This document shows, in pieces, positions 8,128 to 18,101 of a stretch of DNA of 64,000 bases. The position numbers and the translations under genes were made by a program. The DNA comes from an uncultured Butyrivibrio sp. (GTDB lineage: Bacteria; Bacillota; Clostridia; Lachnospirales; Lachnospiraceae): assembly GCF_947169445.1 (NCBI RefSeq), contig NZ_CAMVPU010000013.1:25007-89006 (forward strand), in the 5' to 3' direction. Below the pieces are notes generated by a model, which saw only the letters and a list, made by a program, of their open reading frames with translations, was not told where the DNA came from and ran no database searches. The stretch's first letter is position 1, and every line of letters starts with the position of its first letter.

Positions 8128-10188
8128 TTAGTACTCTTTATAAAGAATCGCAGGTTTCTCAGATAAATGCATCACTATAAGATTTTTATTCTCATCACTC
8201 ATTTCATCAAGAACCTTTTTTTCTATAATAAATGCATCTATTTTCTCTTCCCCACACTTTTCATGAAACTCCAATAAGCTTTCAAATACAATTTCCGTTC
8301 CACTTGCAACATTTCGCAAATTATCATCTTCTTCAATTCCCAAAACCTTGCTGCTTGGAAAGAGACTTCTAACCGCTTTCAATTCAGCTCCAAGACCACA
8401 GCCAAAGTGCAGAAGCGTAAATGTCTCCTCCGGACTATGAGGAATATGCGCAATAATATTCCCTGCGGCATTGGAATATTTAATAATATCAAATCCATAT
8501 TTCTTTTTAAATTTTTCATAATTTTGTAGTACATAACTATCAATATCCGTGTATTTAAAGCTTTCAGTACCTATATGATAAATAAAGCTATTCCTTACAA
8601 CCTTAAGTCTGTAACCTCTAAGAAGTATCTGCATAGAAAGGTCATCATCTTCAAAATATCCAGGAACAAACGCATCGTTAAACCCTCCTGTTTCATCCCA
8701 GACATTTCTCCTTACCAGCATTGCAAACCCGGACAATCTCACCCTTTCAAGATAAGGATCATCCATCGGCACATTGTTCTTTTCACCATATGTCATGTAG
8801 TCTTCTACATCATCAAAGACTACGTCAATTTGCTGCTTATTGCCTGCTTTATTTGCGACACAACCAACTGCTCCTGTATCGCTTGTAGAATAAAGAGCAG
8901 CTTGCAAGTTATCAAGTGCTCCCGGAGTCAATCTGGTATCGTTGTTTAATATAAAGACGTCGCTATCTTCATACTCAGTGCCAATTGTAGCTGCTACTCC
9001 CTGATTGCAGGCAGGGCCATAACCAGCATTATGCTGATTCCCAACAAAAATAATATCCTCCTGTTGTGAAAGCCATTTATCCACTCCATCCGTAGAAGCA
9101 TTATCTACAACCACAATCTTATATTCACCAGCCGACACATATTTCCTAATGCTCTCTATATTGGCCTTCATTACGGACTTTGAATTGTAAGATATGACCA
9201 CTATCAGAACAGGTTTAGATAGTCTGATTTTTTTGTATGTTTCAGTTTGAATATAGTTCTTCTCAAAAACTTCTCTGGCTTCAAGATAATTATTCCAACC
9301 TATCCTTCCATAATCGTGCATACACCAGGCCTGTTTCTGGTCCGGAATTACTATCTCATATCCATTTTTCAGAAATTCCATGGATTGGGAAGCATCATAA
9401 AAATGCCACCCATCAATAATATCCTCACGCCATGGAATATCAACTCTTGTAACCATCAGAAGTCCATCTGTCAGCGCTGCCAGATAATCTTTTCCACAGG
9501 AAACCTGTTCGTGATAGCAGCTTGTCTTGCCATGGTCATCTTCTTCTACGTGGACAACAGCGCCAAATCTCTGGGCATCCCACATAACCCCTGCTTCAGG
9601 AACATTTCCTGCCCCCATCATACCTATCATACCTGCCTTAGGATGGCGTCTAAACACATCTATACAATCAAAAATAAAGAATGGGTTAAGGATCCTTACA
9701 TCCTGATGAAGGTACACCTTGAATCTCGCATCAGATTCCTGTATTGCCTTATTATATCCTGCGCACATGGACGGAGCCCCCGATATTTTGGCAAACTCCA
9801 CTTCCATTCCCTCAGGAATCCATAGTCTGTCAATCCAGGCTTTCATCTCATCATATTCTTCATCATTATTGCAACACGTTATAAAGCATATCTTCTCATG
9901 TTCGCTGAGATTATTTTTCCTATATTCATTCCATTCAAGGCAAATATCATTAACCACATCCTCATTTCGATAAAACAAATCTCGTGGCTTGGCATCAAAA
10001 AAGATTCTGGATATTACATAATCCGGATTCAATGCAAACTGACTAATATAATCTTTCAATAAAGAATCTGAAATATCATAGTTTCTAGCAAAGCACAGAA
10101 TTTCATCTGTTTGCTCTTCCGGCCACCATTCCAGCCGATGTATTTTCTTTTTTAAAATATCAATATATTCAGAATGATCCATAATCAT
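8128..10188 (-). CDS. Three-part protein: StrF-like GT, GT2 and a vestigial methyltransferase-like domain
   Basis: The 686-residue protein starts with a helical segment (1-95). Then comes a Glyco_tranf_2_5/StrF-like GT-A domain (about 98-310: ICFITCCNNDEEY, SMCAGYNKAIQ and VYLHQDV as the acidic site). A complete GT2 domain follows (about 325-560: VLIVVISYNSKSVM, KIVVVDNASTDG, FILNNDTRL, GYFEDDDLSMQILLRGYRL). The C-terminal 95 residues begin LLHFGCGLGAELKAVRSLFP, which recalls motif I of SAM methyltransferases but breaks off before the rest of that fold. The same GT2 plus partial-methyltransferase arrangement is present in the proteins at 27938 and 33329. It probably adds two sugars in turn. 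It lies eight bases downstream of the SGNH-like gene. Confidence 0.88.
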   Translation of the reverse strand: MIMDHSEYIDILKKKIHRLEWWPEEQTDEILCFARNYDISDSLLKDYISQFALNPDYVISRIFFDAKPRDLFYRNEDVVNDICLEWNEYRKNNLSEHEKICFITCCNNDEEYDEMKAWIDRLWIPEGMEVEFAKISGAPSMCAGYNKAIQESDARFKVYLHQDVRILNPFFIFDCIDVFRRHPKAGMIGMMGAGNVPEAGVMWDAQRFGAVVHVEEDDHGKTSCYHEQVSCGKDYLAALTDGLLMVTRVDIPWREDIIDGWHFYDASQSMEFLKNGYEIVIPDQKQAWCMHDYGRIGWNNYLEAREVFEKNYIQTETYKKIRLSKPVLIVVISYNSKSVMKANIESIRKYVSAGEYKIVVVDNASTDGVDKWLSQQEDIIFVGNQHNAGYGPACNQGVAATIGTEYEDSDVFILNNDTRLTPGALDNLQAALYSTSDTGAVGCVANKAGNKQQIDVVFDDVEDYMTYGEKNNVPMDDPYLERVRLSGFAMLVRRNVWDETGGFNDAFVPGYFEDDDLSMQILLRGYRLKVVRNSFIYHIGTESFKYTDIDSYVLQNYEKFKKKYGFDIIKYSNAAGNIIAHIPHSPEETFTLLHFGCGLGAELKAVRSLFPSSKVLGIEEDDNLRNVASGTEIVFESLLEFHEKCGEEKIDAFIIEKKVLDEMSDENKNLIVMHLSEKPAILYKEY

Positions 10189-10195
10189 ATTCCCG

Positions 10196-11386
10196 TCATC
10201 CCGCCTGGCTTTTCAAAATATCCTCTCGCAACATATCTGTAAATTTCATAGCACCTAAAAAATTGAAATGCGCTTCATCCTGATAGAGTTCTCTTCTTTT
10301 GCCAATCTCATGTCTGCAATAATCAAAGAATTCAAATCTATATTTTGCCTTATATTCGCTTATCAGTTCATAGAAAAAAGGCTTCCATTCTCTGATAAGT
10401 ATTTCCTCCTTATCCCATACTCCGGAAAATCTTGGAAGCAGCGTAAGATAAATATTTATATCTGAATTGATTGAATGAAGAAGTTCGAGCAATAGTTCAA
10501 AATAAATCTTGTTTTCGTTGATAGTCTCCTCAAACCTTTGCTGTGTGTATCTGCCAATGTGAAACTGCTGAATATTCTCATCGGATACGATATCTATCCT
10601 TTGTTTAATATCTTGTACCCCCAAATATTCACTTCCGTATATTTTGGATAAATCATTAGTTTCAAAAAGCATATTCCAAACATCTAATAGTTCATCATCA
10701 TAGCCAGGCTTCAAATATTTTTGGATTCTATCCACCATTTCATTAAATGCCTCGCCTTGACAATCAATATTTCTTTCATAATTGTGAGATTCCTTATTAT
10801 AACCGCCGCATCCAAGATAATTTATTATTTTCTTAGTAACTGAAGCATCATAGTTAAAATAGCTATAATCATACATATCAATTATGGCAGTTCTAATGTT
10901 CTTAACTTTATCAAAATATGTATTAAAGCAATAATCCATGGTTTTATAATTGTAGTAAATATCCTGCCCGGAAACGGCAAGATTCGCAAATCCCCCAATT
11001 CCAAGCCTTTCCGGCAGTATTCCCATCTCAGCATGCGATATGCCCAGGATAACTCCATCATACTCAGCATAATGATGGTTATTCATAACCACATCCGCAT
11101 TCATAAACGGTCTGCAGGCTCTTTTTAGCTTGCAGTAATCAATTACAATAAAGCTATCCCCATCTCTATATGCATTAATCAATTGGATTATCCTATCCGC
11201 ATAATCCCCTTCTTCAAATGCAACAATAATAATATCCCAGCCATCAAAAAGCGAGTTTTCAGCATTTCTAATCAAATCATTATCGTAAATATATTTTGCT
11301 CCCACTAGTTGCGGATATTTCATTGCATTTATAGCAGTGGAAATACCAGCCCTATCGCCTATTATTGCCATTTTGATTTCTTCCAT
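10196..11386 (-). CDS. SGNH/DltD-like protein, possible O-acyl transfer or hydrolysis
   Basis: A 396-residue cytoplasmic-looking protein with no signal peptide or membrane segment. The N-terminal third resembles a Rossmann-like segment (MAIIGDRAGIST, IIIVAFEEGDYADRIIQLI). The middle has GISHAEMGI, a possible nucleophile-Ser block, and AVSGQDIYYNYKTMDY. The C-terminus has INIYLTLLPRFS and DEAHFNFLGAMKFTDML, which fits the final D-x-x-H block of SGNH hydrolases and DltD-like acyl enzymes. I infer that it adds or removes an acyl group on a glycan precursor, but the family assignment is weak. It sits between two multi-domain glycosyltransferases with short spacers. AAGG precedes the ATG. Confidence 0.6.
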   Translation of the reverse strand: MEEIKMAIIGDRAGISTAINAMKYPQLVGAKYIYDNDLIRNAENSLFDGWDIIIVAFEEGDYADRIIQLINAYRDGDSFIVIDYCKLKRACRPFMNADVVMNNHHYAEYDGVILGISHAEMGILPERLGIGGFANLAVSGQDIYYNYKTMDYCFNTYFDKVKNIRTAIIDMYDYSYFNYDASVTKKIINYLGCGGYNKESHNYERNIDCQGEAFNEMVDRIQKYLKPGYDDELLDVWNMLFETNDLSKIYGSEYLGVQDIKQRIDIVSDENIQQFHIGRYTQQRFEETINENKIYFELLLELLHSINSDINIYLTLLPRFSGVWDKEEILIREWKPFFYELISEYKAKYRFEFFDYCRHEIGKRRELYQDEAHFNFLGAMKFTDMLREDILKSQAG

Positions 11387-11430
11387 ATTTCGACCTTAGT
11401 CCTCTGGTTTGTGCACAATATTTGAAACAA

Positions 11431-14343
11431 TTATTTCTTTCTACACAAAAACTGATATTGGAAAACTCTTAGTTCCTCCGAATCAAATACTTCGAACGCC
11501 TTTTTCAATTGTTCAATAAATTCAACCCTTTCAGGACATTTATTATAGTTTCTCTCTATACGCTCAACATTAAATCCACTGCTTTCAAGCATTTTAATAG
11601 CTGTATCTCGGGTAAAGAATCTAAGATGTGTCCTATCAAGGATTCCTTCATCTTCATAATCAAAACGACCATGTAAAAGAAGCAGCTGCATTACTGCATG
11701 ATTTCTAATATTTGGAAGACTTACTATGATATGCCCACTATCCTTAAGATATGGCAAAAAGCGCTTAATAGTGTCTTCAGGATTTCTAAGATGTTCAAGA
11801 ACATCAGCATAGATAATATAATCAAACTTTCCTTTCTCGTAAGGAATATCCATGTTTTCAATATCACCCTGAATTACATTTCCCATGGTCTTCGCTATTT
11901 CAACTACAGCGTTATCATATTCGACTCCATATGTCTTGGCTTTAGTCCATATCCTTTTAATTCTGTTAAGCGTTCCTCCCATTGCACAGCCAAGTTCAAG
12001 TATTTTGAGCTCTGCATCTTCATTCTCAGATATCAGATTAATGATATCTTTTCTTGGATTATTAGAATAATCCGCATTAAATCCCCACTTATCCCTAAAT
12101 ATTTTTTTTTCTATATCAATATCACTCTGAGTAATGGAGTAAAGCACATCCCTGTCACAGGTTTTAAATATATAGCTATTAAATGCCAGCATCACTGCCA
12201 TCCCAGCCTTATTTACACGCATACAATAGTCCTTGGCACTATAAATACCTTTTGTATATTTCTCATCAAATAACCCAACTACATCGAGAGTATTTCTATT
12301 GATCAACATTCCAAAATCCGATACAAATGCAGAACGCTCCAAAGGAGAGAACAATGGACTGTTAACAGTAGATGCTATCCTTATTGATTCTACTAAGTCA
12401 TCTGTACCTGTAGTCATCTTTTGATCAGAAATATAGTCATTAGTAAGCGTACCTACTATGCCTATTTTCTCATCCGAGCACATACCAAGTTTCAGATAAA
12501 AAAGCGTGTTGTCTATAAGAAACGCATCAGCATCCAAAATCATTACATCATTGTTCTGACTGCAAAGCTTTATTCCTTCATTCAAAGCTTCAACGTAGCC
12601 AATTCTTTCTTCGCTAAAGCCACAAGTAATTCCCCCATATTCAGATAGCCATTCCCTTGTCCCATCATCAGATGCATTATCAATAACGATTATTTCTAAT
12701 ACTTCCGCTGGAACAGTAGTCATAATACTATCAAGGCACTTTCTAAGCTTTTCAGACTCATTACAGGACACAATCACAAATGAAACAGGTCTTATAGAGG
12801 CTCCCTGATCTACTACATTAGTAATGTATTCGATAATTACAGCCCTATCTTCTTCCTTGTCACAATAATATAGTGATTGATAAAAGCACAGTAATGCCTG
12901 ATTGAGATTAACTGTAGCATAGTATTCTCCCAGCATCAGGTAAAGTTCATAGTTATGATTATCAGAAAGCAATCCCATCGTGATAATATCGAGGGCTCTA
13001 TCATATTCGCCACGAGCCATAAACGCAGTTGCGGCAAGCACGCAGTATTCTGGGTCTTCCTTTAGAAAATCAATCTCTCCGCGAAGATTTCTACTGATCT
13101 CAGAGTAAGCTTCCTCCATATTTCCAGTTTCAATTAGTTGTCTGATTCTTTCCTTTACACCACTCATACATGCTACCTCGTCGCAGTTAAAAGCCTTTTC
13201 AATCATGAACTTTACCAGTTTCTCGTTGTTAAACCTCTTCGTTACAGCTTTATTTCCATTTATTGAAATTTTCTGTCTCGCATCTTCGTGAAACAAGTAG
13301 TATCTTACCTTATCCTCCATTTCATCAAGGTCCTTGTAAACCACTATCTCTTTATCTATCTCAAATTCCTCTTCAATAGCAGGCTGATAATTGGATAAGA
13401 CAAAGCCTCCCGCGCCCATAATGTCGAAAACTCTAAGGGGAATTCCCTCCGTAATACTGTGAAGCGTAATATTTATGTTAATCTTGCTAAGATTGTAGAG
13501 TTTAGGTAATTCCTCCATATAATCAATTGGTGGAAGCGATGTTATTCCTGGTATGCTTATACTCTTTTCGCCTGTATAGAACTTGATTCCATATGGCGCA
13601 AGCCTAGAAAGCATATTGGTACGCTCTTTTTCAGCAAGCTTGTAGGCAAGGAGCCTTGCTCCAAAATACTCATCCAGATCCATCCGGAAGTCTTTTGTCA
13701 ATTCTTTTCTTCCTATGTCCAGCAGATTATCTATCGCCGAGTCGCTAAGCTTATTATGAATTCTGTCTACGCCATCCCACTTGCCGTAGGCATCCCTCAT
13801 AATCATTTCATATTCGTTCTTCGTACTGCCTGTAGCTACCTTTTCACACAGTTCATAAATTCCATCCGTAAACAGATTTCCCACAAAAGATATATCACAA
13901 GAATACTTTTCCTTATCGTCTCTTGTTATGACTGTACGCGAATTTCTGAATATATTAGTTCCAAGAGGCTGATAGAACACATGCTTTCCGCCACATCTAC
14001 GGATTATTTCGACCTGTCTTTTGTCAAAAGAAAATATATAATTGCAATCATTAGAAACTGCCGCCTCATATAAAGCCTTCTGGGGACAATCATAGATCCA
14101 TGAAACATATGGTATACCACACATTTGACAGCCGTCCGATAGAGCAGCACTAAAATCATATGTGAGAACTGCCTCAATACTGCTTTCGCGGATGCAATCA
14201 GCGTATGACCGAGCATCGCTCTGAGCTATACTGTAAATAGAAATGGGCAGATCAATAAGCTGAGCATCATACCCAGCCTGCAAAAGCGTCCATATGAGAT
14301 CTTCTTTTTTCAGTTCATTAAAGTATGCAACCGCTACCCTCAT
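11431..14343 (-). CDS. Trifunctional fusion: CgeB-like GT, TPR-like linker, GT2 and SAM methyltransferase
   Basis: A 970-residue protein. Residues 1-375 form a full CgeB-like glycosyltransferase (VSWIYDCP, DISFVGNLFTDG, EELPKLYNLSKININITLHS, IPLRVFDIMGAGGFVLSNYQ). Residues about 385-500 look like TPR helices (GNMEEAYSEISRNL, GEYDRALDIITMGLL). Residues about 510-745 are GT2 (SFVIVSCNESEKLRKCLDSI, EIIVIDNASDDGTREWLSE, VMILDADAF). Residues about 765-970 are an intact class I methyltransferase (ILELGCAMGGTLNRI, a following acidic GVEYDN, DYIIYADVLEHLRNPEDTI, HIIVSLPN). It probably adds two sugars and methylates the product or a sugar in one assembly. A TATAAT occurs about 55 bases upstream. Confidence 0.9.
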   Translation of the reverse strand: MRVAVAYFNELKKEDLIWTLLQAGYDAQLIDLPISIYSIAQSDARSYADCIRESSIEAVLTYDFSAALSDGCQMCGIPYVSWIYDCPQKALYEAAVSNDCNYIFSFDKRQVEIIRRCGGKHVFYQPLGTNIFRNSRTVITRDDKEKYSCDISFVGNLFTDGIYELCEKVATGSTKNEYEMIMRDAYGKWDGVDRIHNKLSDSAIDNLLDIGRKELTKDFRMDLDEYFGARLLAYKLAEKERTNMLSRLAPYGIKFYTGEKSISIPGITSLPPIDYMEELPKLYNLSKININITLHSITEGIPLRVFDIMGAGGFVLSNYQPAIEEEFEIDKEIVVYKDLDEMEDKVRYYLFHEDARQKISINGNKAVTKRFNNEKLVKFMIEKAFNCDEVACMSGVKERIRQLIETGNMEEAYSEISRNLRGEIDFLKEDPEYCVLAATAFMARGEYDRALDIITMGLLSDNHNYELYLMLGEYYATVNLNQALLCFYQSLYYCDKEEDRAVIIEYITNVVDQGASIRPVSFVIVSCNESEKLRKCLDSIMTTVPAEVLEIIVIDNASDDGTREWLSEYGGITCGFSEERIGYVEALNEGIKLCSQNNDVMILDADAFLIDNTLFYLKLGMCSDEKIGIVGTLTNDYISDQKMTTGTDDLVESIRIASTVNSPLFSPLERSAFVSDFGMLINRNTLDVVGLFDEKYTKGIYSAKDYCMRVNKAGMAVMLAFNSYIFKTCDRDVLYSITQSDIDIEKKIFRDKWGFNADYSNNPRKDIINLISENEDAELKILELGCAMGGTLNRIKRIWTKAKTYGVEYDNAVVEIAKTMGNVIQGDIENMDIPYEKGKFDYIIYADVLEHLRNPEDTIKRFLPYLKDSGHIIVSLPNIRNHAVMQLLLLHGRFDYEDEGILDRTHLRFFTRDTAIKMLESSGFNVERIERNYNKCPERVEFIEQLKKAFEVFDSEELRVFQYQFLCRKK

Positions 14344-14396
14344 CGCACAAAACCTCTATCGAATATTTCGGCTCTTTTCGCATTTTTCATAACGTT

Positions 14397-14402
14397 ATTA
14401 TA
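14397..14402 (-). promoter_or_regulatory. Possible sigma-A -10 box upstream of the trifunctional glycosyltransferase
   Basis: The minus strand reads TTTAGTATAATAACG here, a perfect TATAAT about 55 bases before the ATG of the gene ending at 11431. The matching -35 about 17 bases upstream (TATGAA/ATATGA) is poor, so only the -10 is convincing. Confidence 0.35.
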
Positions 14403-14469
14403 CTAAATTTCGTCATGATTCATATATTGATTTTCCAAGAATCACAATTAAAACAAGCATATATGACGT

Positions 14470-14493
14470 GAGCTCTGGCTAATACCAGAGCTC
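14470..14493 (-). terminator. Nine-base-pair hairpin after the GT2 gene at 14503
   Basis: GAGCTCTGG and CCAGAGCTC pair perfectly around a six-base loop, ten bases beyond the stop at 14503. On the minus strand no U-run follows; the T-rich side (ATTTTCATTTT) is on the plus strand. It probably marks the 3' end of the minus-strand transcript, but it is not a textbook intrinsic terminator in that direction. Confidence 0.45.
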
Positions 14494-14502
14494 ATTTTCA
14501 TT

Positions 14503-15513
14503 TTATATAGTATATCTTCTATCACATTCTTTCATAATCAATATATCAAGATTGTTAATTCGATTTATAACCTCACTATTATTCTGATAGTCTACCGTTA
14601 TTATTTTTTTCTTAAGTAACGCCAAATCTGATAATAGCCTTTTTTCTCTATTTCCCACATTATTGAAATACTTCTTTATATTCTCTTTCATTCCTCCATA
14701 CCTTACTATTTGATCGTATAAACAACGATTAACTCCATAGGAATAAAGATTGATCATCACATATTCCATTATCTCTTTACACTCTTCATAGGTATCAAGG
14801 TCATGGCAAACATCATATAGTGCCTTTATCGCACCATATATGGAATCATAATAGTTCTGCAAATCCATAGTCTTAGTTGCGGACTGGGAAACATCACAAT
14901 AATAGTACATTACTTCTTTTACATTACTGATATTCTTCGCTTTAAGAAACATGTATATAAGAATTTCAGTATCTTCAAGGCATCTCACATGCTCTCGCAT
15001 TCTGATAGGGGGATTATTCCATAACTCATTTCTGAATATCTTAGTAACAAGATAACCTCCAGAAGCTATTAGTTTCACCCTCTTATCAGTGTCTAGCATT
15101 CCTGTTAGATTATCACTTGTGTATACTATAGCCTTGTCCATAGCTTCACTGAAAAAACCCGTATCTACAATATCCGCATTGGTCTCTTTTGCCTTATTAT
15201 ATAAAAGCTCATACATTCTAGAAGATACGTAGTCATCACTGTCCACAAGGCCGATGTACTCGCCGGAAGCCATATCAAAGCCCTGATTTCTAGCGCCACC
15301 ACTACCGCGATTAACTCCGCCATCAATGACTACCATTTTTTCAGGGAACCTACTCTCATAATCAAGCATTATCTGCCAGGTATCATCCGTAGAGGCATCA
15401 TTTATCACAATAATCTCTATGTCCTGTAACGTCTGATTTACAAGACTATCAAGACATCTTGGCAATGTATTATGCGAATTATAGGCCGGAACTACTATAC
15501 TGACTTTTTTCAT
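14503..15513 (-). CDS. Family 2 glycosyltransferase
   Basis: A 336-residue GT2 enzyme. KKVSIVVPAYNSHNTLPRCLDSLVNQTLQDIEIIVINDASTDDT is an unbroken family signature at the N-terminus, followed by NRGSGGARNQGFDMASGEYIGLVDSDDYVS (metal-binding DSDD at about 92-95) and CLEDTEILIYMFLKA as the ED motif. The last 120 residues are helical with no recognised domain. It resembles the GT2 at 61974 in length and layout. It is separated from the WavE-like gene by about 70 bases and followed by a stable hairpin, so it may end a transcript running from 17941. Confidence 0.9.
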   Translation of the reverse strand: MKKVSIVVPAYNSHNTLPRCLDSLVNQTLQDIEIIVINDASTDDTWQIMLDYESRFPEKMVVIDGGVNRGSGGARNQGFDMASGEYIGLVDSDDYVSSRMYELLYNKAKETNADIVDTGFFSEAMDKAIVYTSDNLTGMLDTDKRVKLIASGGYLVTKIFRNELWNNPPIRMREHVRCLEDTEILIYMFLKAKNISNVKEVMYYYCDVSQSATKTMDLQNYYDSIYGAIKALYDVCHDLDTYEECKEIMEYVMINLYSYGVNRCLYDQIVRYGGMKENIKKYFNNVGNREKRLLSDLALLKKKIITVDYQNNSEVINRINNLDILIMKECDRRYTI

Positions 15514-15586
15514 ATAGTTCTTGCAATCTCCATCATCTTAATTTAATGCGATCAATATATTTGTTCACCATGCTACCTCTTTTTTG

Positions 15587-16996
15587 TTATATGTCATTAG
15601 AATAATAAATATCCATCCATACACTTGTAGTAAGGCTTCCCATCGAAGTAAGACTGCTGTCTATTAAATACCTATGTTCATATTTAAACCAATACAGGAA
15701 CAGGTGATCAGAATCCACAATAACCACGCAATTTTTCAAGAATTCCCAATACATTTTTAATACATCATCTGAATCCATTAACTCCCGTCCCAAAATCACC
15801 CTCTGGTAGAATGAGAGAACAATGTAAGTTTCCGGATCAAGATATTCCATAAACTTTTTACAAAGAAATCGTCTTTTTTCTTCGCCAAGTTTTTTCATAG
15901 CCACATAATTATCATAGTGCGAATGATCGCGTAGTGGCCTTGCACGTTTTTCCAGGTAATCAGGATTATTCATGCGTTCAGGGATGAGTTTTGTACTTTC
16001 TCCTGTAGAGTTATAGAATTCCTTCATATCATCAACATTTCCAAAAGTCAGAAAATCACACATTTCAAAAGGGCATAGACATGATGACTGATACCCACCC
16101 AAAAATACTATTCTTTCCTTTAATATTTCCGATTTGACATCAAAGGTCTTCAACATATTTCTCATATAAGACAAAAAGTCTGGGAGAAAAATTCTTTGGT
16201 CAGTTCTCGTCTTCATAACATATTTGATTTCTTTATACTTGTTGGCACAAAGAATCCCTTGGTGCGAACTTATAAGCTGAAGCCTTATATTGGAAATTCC
16301 ATGCTCAGCTGGCATTTCGTTTTCAATTAACACTATACCTATAGAATTAGCCTGCCATCTGAAAAAGTCCTGAATTTCTCCCTTCCATGTCGACAAAATA
16401 ATAATTGCATTAGGATAAAGCCATCTGTACCTGTACATTGTCTCAATGGTAAAATCATTTTCATAAATAACTGGTCCTTGGACAACAATTGCAGTGTCTC
16501 TAATATCTATCCTTTGCAGAAATTTCCATACTGTGTTTTGGAACATATGATTATATGTGTAATAATCGTTGTAAAGTTCATTAAGATTTTTTAATTGTTC
16601 ATATAAACAGGAAATATTCTCATTTCTATATGACAAATCCGGTCTAAAAGCTATCGTAAAGCGAAGTATCAAGGCCAGTCGGCCTAGCGAATTACATAAT
16701 CGGGATTTAAACTCACTATCGAAGCCACATATATTAGCACTATTAAAACAATTCATAATACCAAACACGCAATCAACTATATCCTTTAATGCTATTTCTG
16801 TTTTTTCGACCAATATTTTGTCATCATCGTTATCCAAACTGATGCTCTGAAGATAATCTGAAACTTGATGCGCCAAAATGCTTAACTTCTGCATTATCAA
16901 TGCGCTATCACGATTACAATCAATAGAATTGTTAAATAATCTCATAATATCATTTTCTATTTCATTAAATAAGGTTATTATCTCCCGTTTTTTCAT
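15587..16996 (-). CDS. WavE-like glycan-synthesis protein, copy 1
   Basis: I choose the ATG of MKKREIITLF because AAAGGA lies upstream; a GTG at 17038 would add 14 residues but has no ribosome-binding site. The product is about 469 residues. Its first 160 residues are helical. The remainder matches the WavE family, named from the Vibrio cholerae lipopolysaccharide core locus: AIVVQGPVIYENDFTIETMYRYRWLYPNA, then IILSTWKGE, YVMKTRTDQRIF, RIVFLGGYQSSCLCPFEMCDFLTFG and a C-terminal FLYWFKYEHRY. WavE proteins are thought to act as glycosyltransferases. A paralog with the same layout is at 31835-33295. Confidence 0.82.
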   Translation of the reverse strand: MKKREIITLFNEIENDIMRLFNNSIDCNRDSALIMQKLSILAHQVSDYLQSISLDNDDDKILVEKTEIALKDIVDCVFGIMNCFNSANICGFDSEFKSRLCNSLGRLALILRFTIAFRPDLSYRNENISCLYEQLKNLNELYNDYYTYNHMFQNTVWKFLQRIDIRDTAIVVQGPVIYENDFTIETMYRYRWLYPNAIIILSTWKGEIQDFFRWQANSIGIVLIENEMPAEHGISNIRLQLISSHQGILCANKYKEIKYVMKTRTDQRIFLPDFLSYMRNMLKTFDVKSEILKERIVFLGGYQSSCLCPFEMCDFLTFGNVDDMKEFYNSTGESTKLIPERMNNPDYLEKRARPLRDHSHYDNYVAMKKLGEEKRRFLCKKFMEYLDPETYIVLSFYQRVILGRELMDSDDVLKMYWEFLKNCVVIVDSDHLFLYWFKYEHRYLIDSSLTSMGSLTTSVWMDIYYSNDI

Positions 16997-17044
16997 AAAG
17001 TATATTATTCCTTTATCTTCTGAATAATTTAGAGTCACTTATAA

Positions 17045-17941
17045 TCAAACAATAACATGTCTTTTCATCATCCAGACATCAACATGGTCTCCGTAGCCAT
17101 TTCGATCTTCCTTTTCACAAATATCATCCACTTTAGGGATTATTTCATCCGGAAAATACTTTTTTCTCACCTCTGGCGTATGTTCATAAAACCAATAACC
17201 ATGCTGATACAGAAAGCTTCTTACCACCGCACCGCTAACCGTTCTGTATCTAATATTCAAAAACTGAAAGCCACAATTGTCAGCAAGATATTTAATAGCC
17301 TTGACAGAAGGAATAAGAATATGCCTGGGAGCATCTAGCTGGTACCAAAATGTTCCAAACATATCAAAAACAAAGTTAGGAAAAATGGGTATTCTGATCC
17401 ATAATTCTCCTTCAGTTTCAAGAAGACGTCTAGCATTATTCAACACTTCAATAGGATTGATCACATGCTCAAGAGAATCTCCCATTCTAATCAAACTAAA
17501 AGAGTTATCTCCTTCCATTTCTGTAATATCACATTTTTTGATATGCACCCTGTCGCCATAAGCAATATCGTCATCAATAAACGGATCACAACCATACAGA
17601 TTACCGCAGCCCTGCTTAGCCATTTCAAAGAGCCAGCTCCCACTACCACAACCAACGTCCAAGATTTTGCGTCTTTCATCTATCTCAGTATCAAAAGCTT
17701 CCTGATTGTCAGTATGAAACAGGTAACTATAATACTTTTCTCCGTAATAAGCACCCAAATTGTCCGGTATTTCTGCTATCTGGATACTCCCACAGTCAGC
17801 GCATACAAAGTACTCAAACTCATCCCCAGTTCCAATCATCATCTCTTTGACCAGATATGATTGGAACAGTCCACTCGCACCGCATAATCTACATTTATGT
17901 GCTTTCATTCCAAGATTTCGATTTGCTATATCTTTATCCAT
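17045..17941 (-). CDS. SAM-dependent methyltransferase with N-terminal zinc-ribbon-like motif
   Basis: The start is set at MDKDIANRN (AGAGGTG five bases ahead); an upstream frame would add six residues. The product is 298 residues. Near the N-terminus CRLCG and CADCG make a probable four-Cys zinc site, a layout known from sugar C-methyltransferases. The core has KILDVGCGSGSWLFEMAKQG (motif I), YGCDPF, then FSLIRMGDSLEHVINPIEVLNNARRLL and ELWIRIPIFPN (motifs post-I to III). It likely methylates a nucleotide sugar or a glycan residue. It is the first gene of the minus-strand transcript starting at the divergent promoter region 17960-18101. Confidence 0.87.
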   Translation of the reverse strand: MDKDIANRNLGMKAHKCRLCGASGLFQSYLVKEMMIGTGDEFEYFVCADCGSIQIAEIPDNLGAYYGEKYYSYLFHTDNQEAFDTEIDERRKILDVGCGSGSWLFEMAKQGCGNLYGCDPFIDDDIAYGDRVHIKKCDITEMEGDNSFSLIRMGDSLEHVINPIEVLNNARRLLETEGELWIRIPIFPNFVFDMFGTFWYQLDAPRHILIPSVKAIKYLADNCGFQFLNIRYRTVSGAVVRSFLYQHGYWFYEHTPEVRKKYFPDEIIPKVDDICEKEDRNGYGDHVDVWMMKRHVIV

Positions 17942-17973
17942 ATACACCTCTAATTGCACAATATCCTATTATT

Positions 17974-18002
17974 ATTATAAAGTACTATAATTGTATCCTC
18001 AA
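17974..18002 (-). promoter_or_regulatory. Sigma-A promoter for the methyltransferase operon
   Basis: On the minus strand TTGAGG (complement of 17997-18002), a 17-base spacer and a perfect TATAAT (complement of 17974-17979) lie about 33 bases before the chosen start at 17941. It is divergent from the promoter at 18033-18061. Confidence 0.6.
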
Positions 18003-18032
18003 TTATTTTCACTTGTATATCGATTTATTTTA

Positions 18033-18061
18033 TTGGATATATCGTTAATATGTGGGATAAT
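18033..18061 (+). promoter_or_regulatory. Sigma-A promoter for the MAF glycosyltransferase gene
   Basis: TTGGAT, a 17-base spacer and GATAAT lie about 40 bases before the ATG at 18102. The hexamers match four and five of six consensus bases. ACAGGAGA just ahead of the ATG is the ribosome-binding site. Confidence 0.5.
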
Positions 18062-18101
18062 TAATTACATGGAATTGTAAACCAGCTACAGGAGATACAA
18101 A

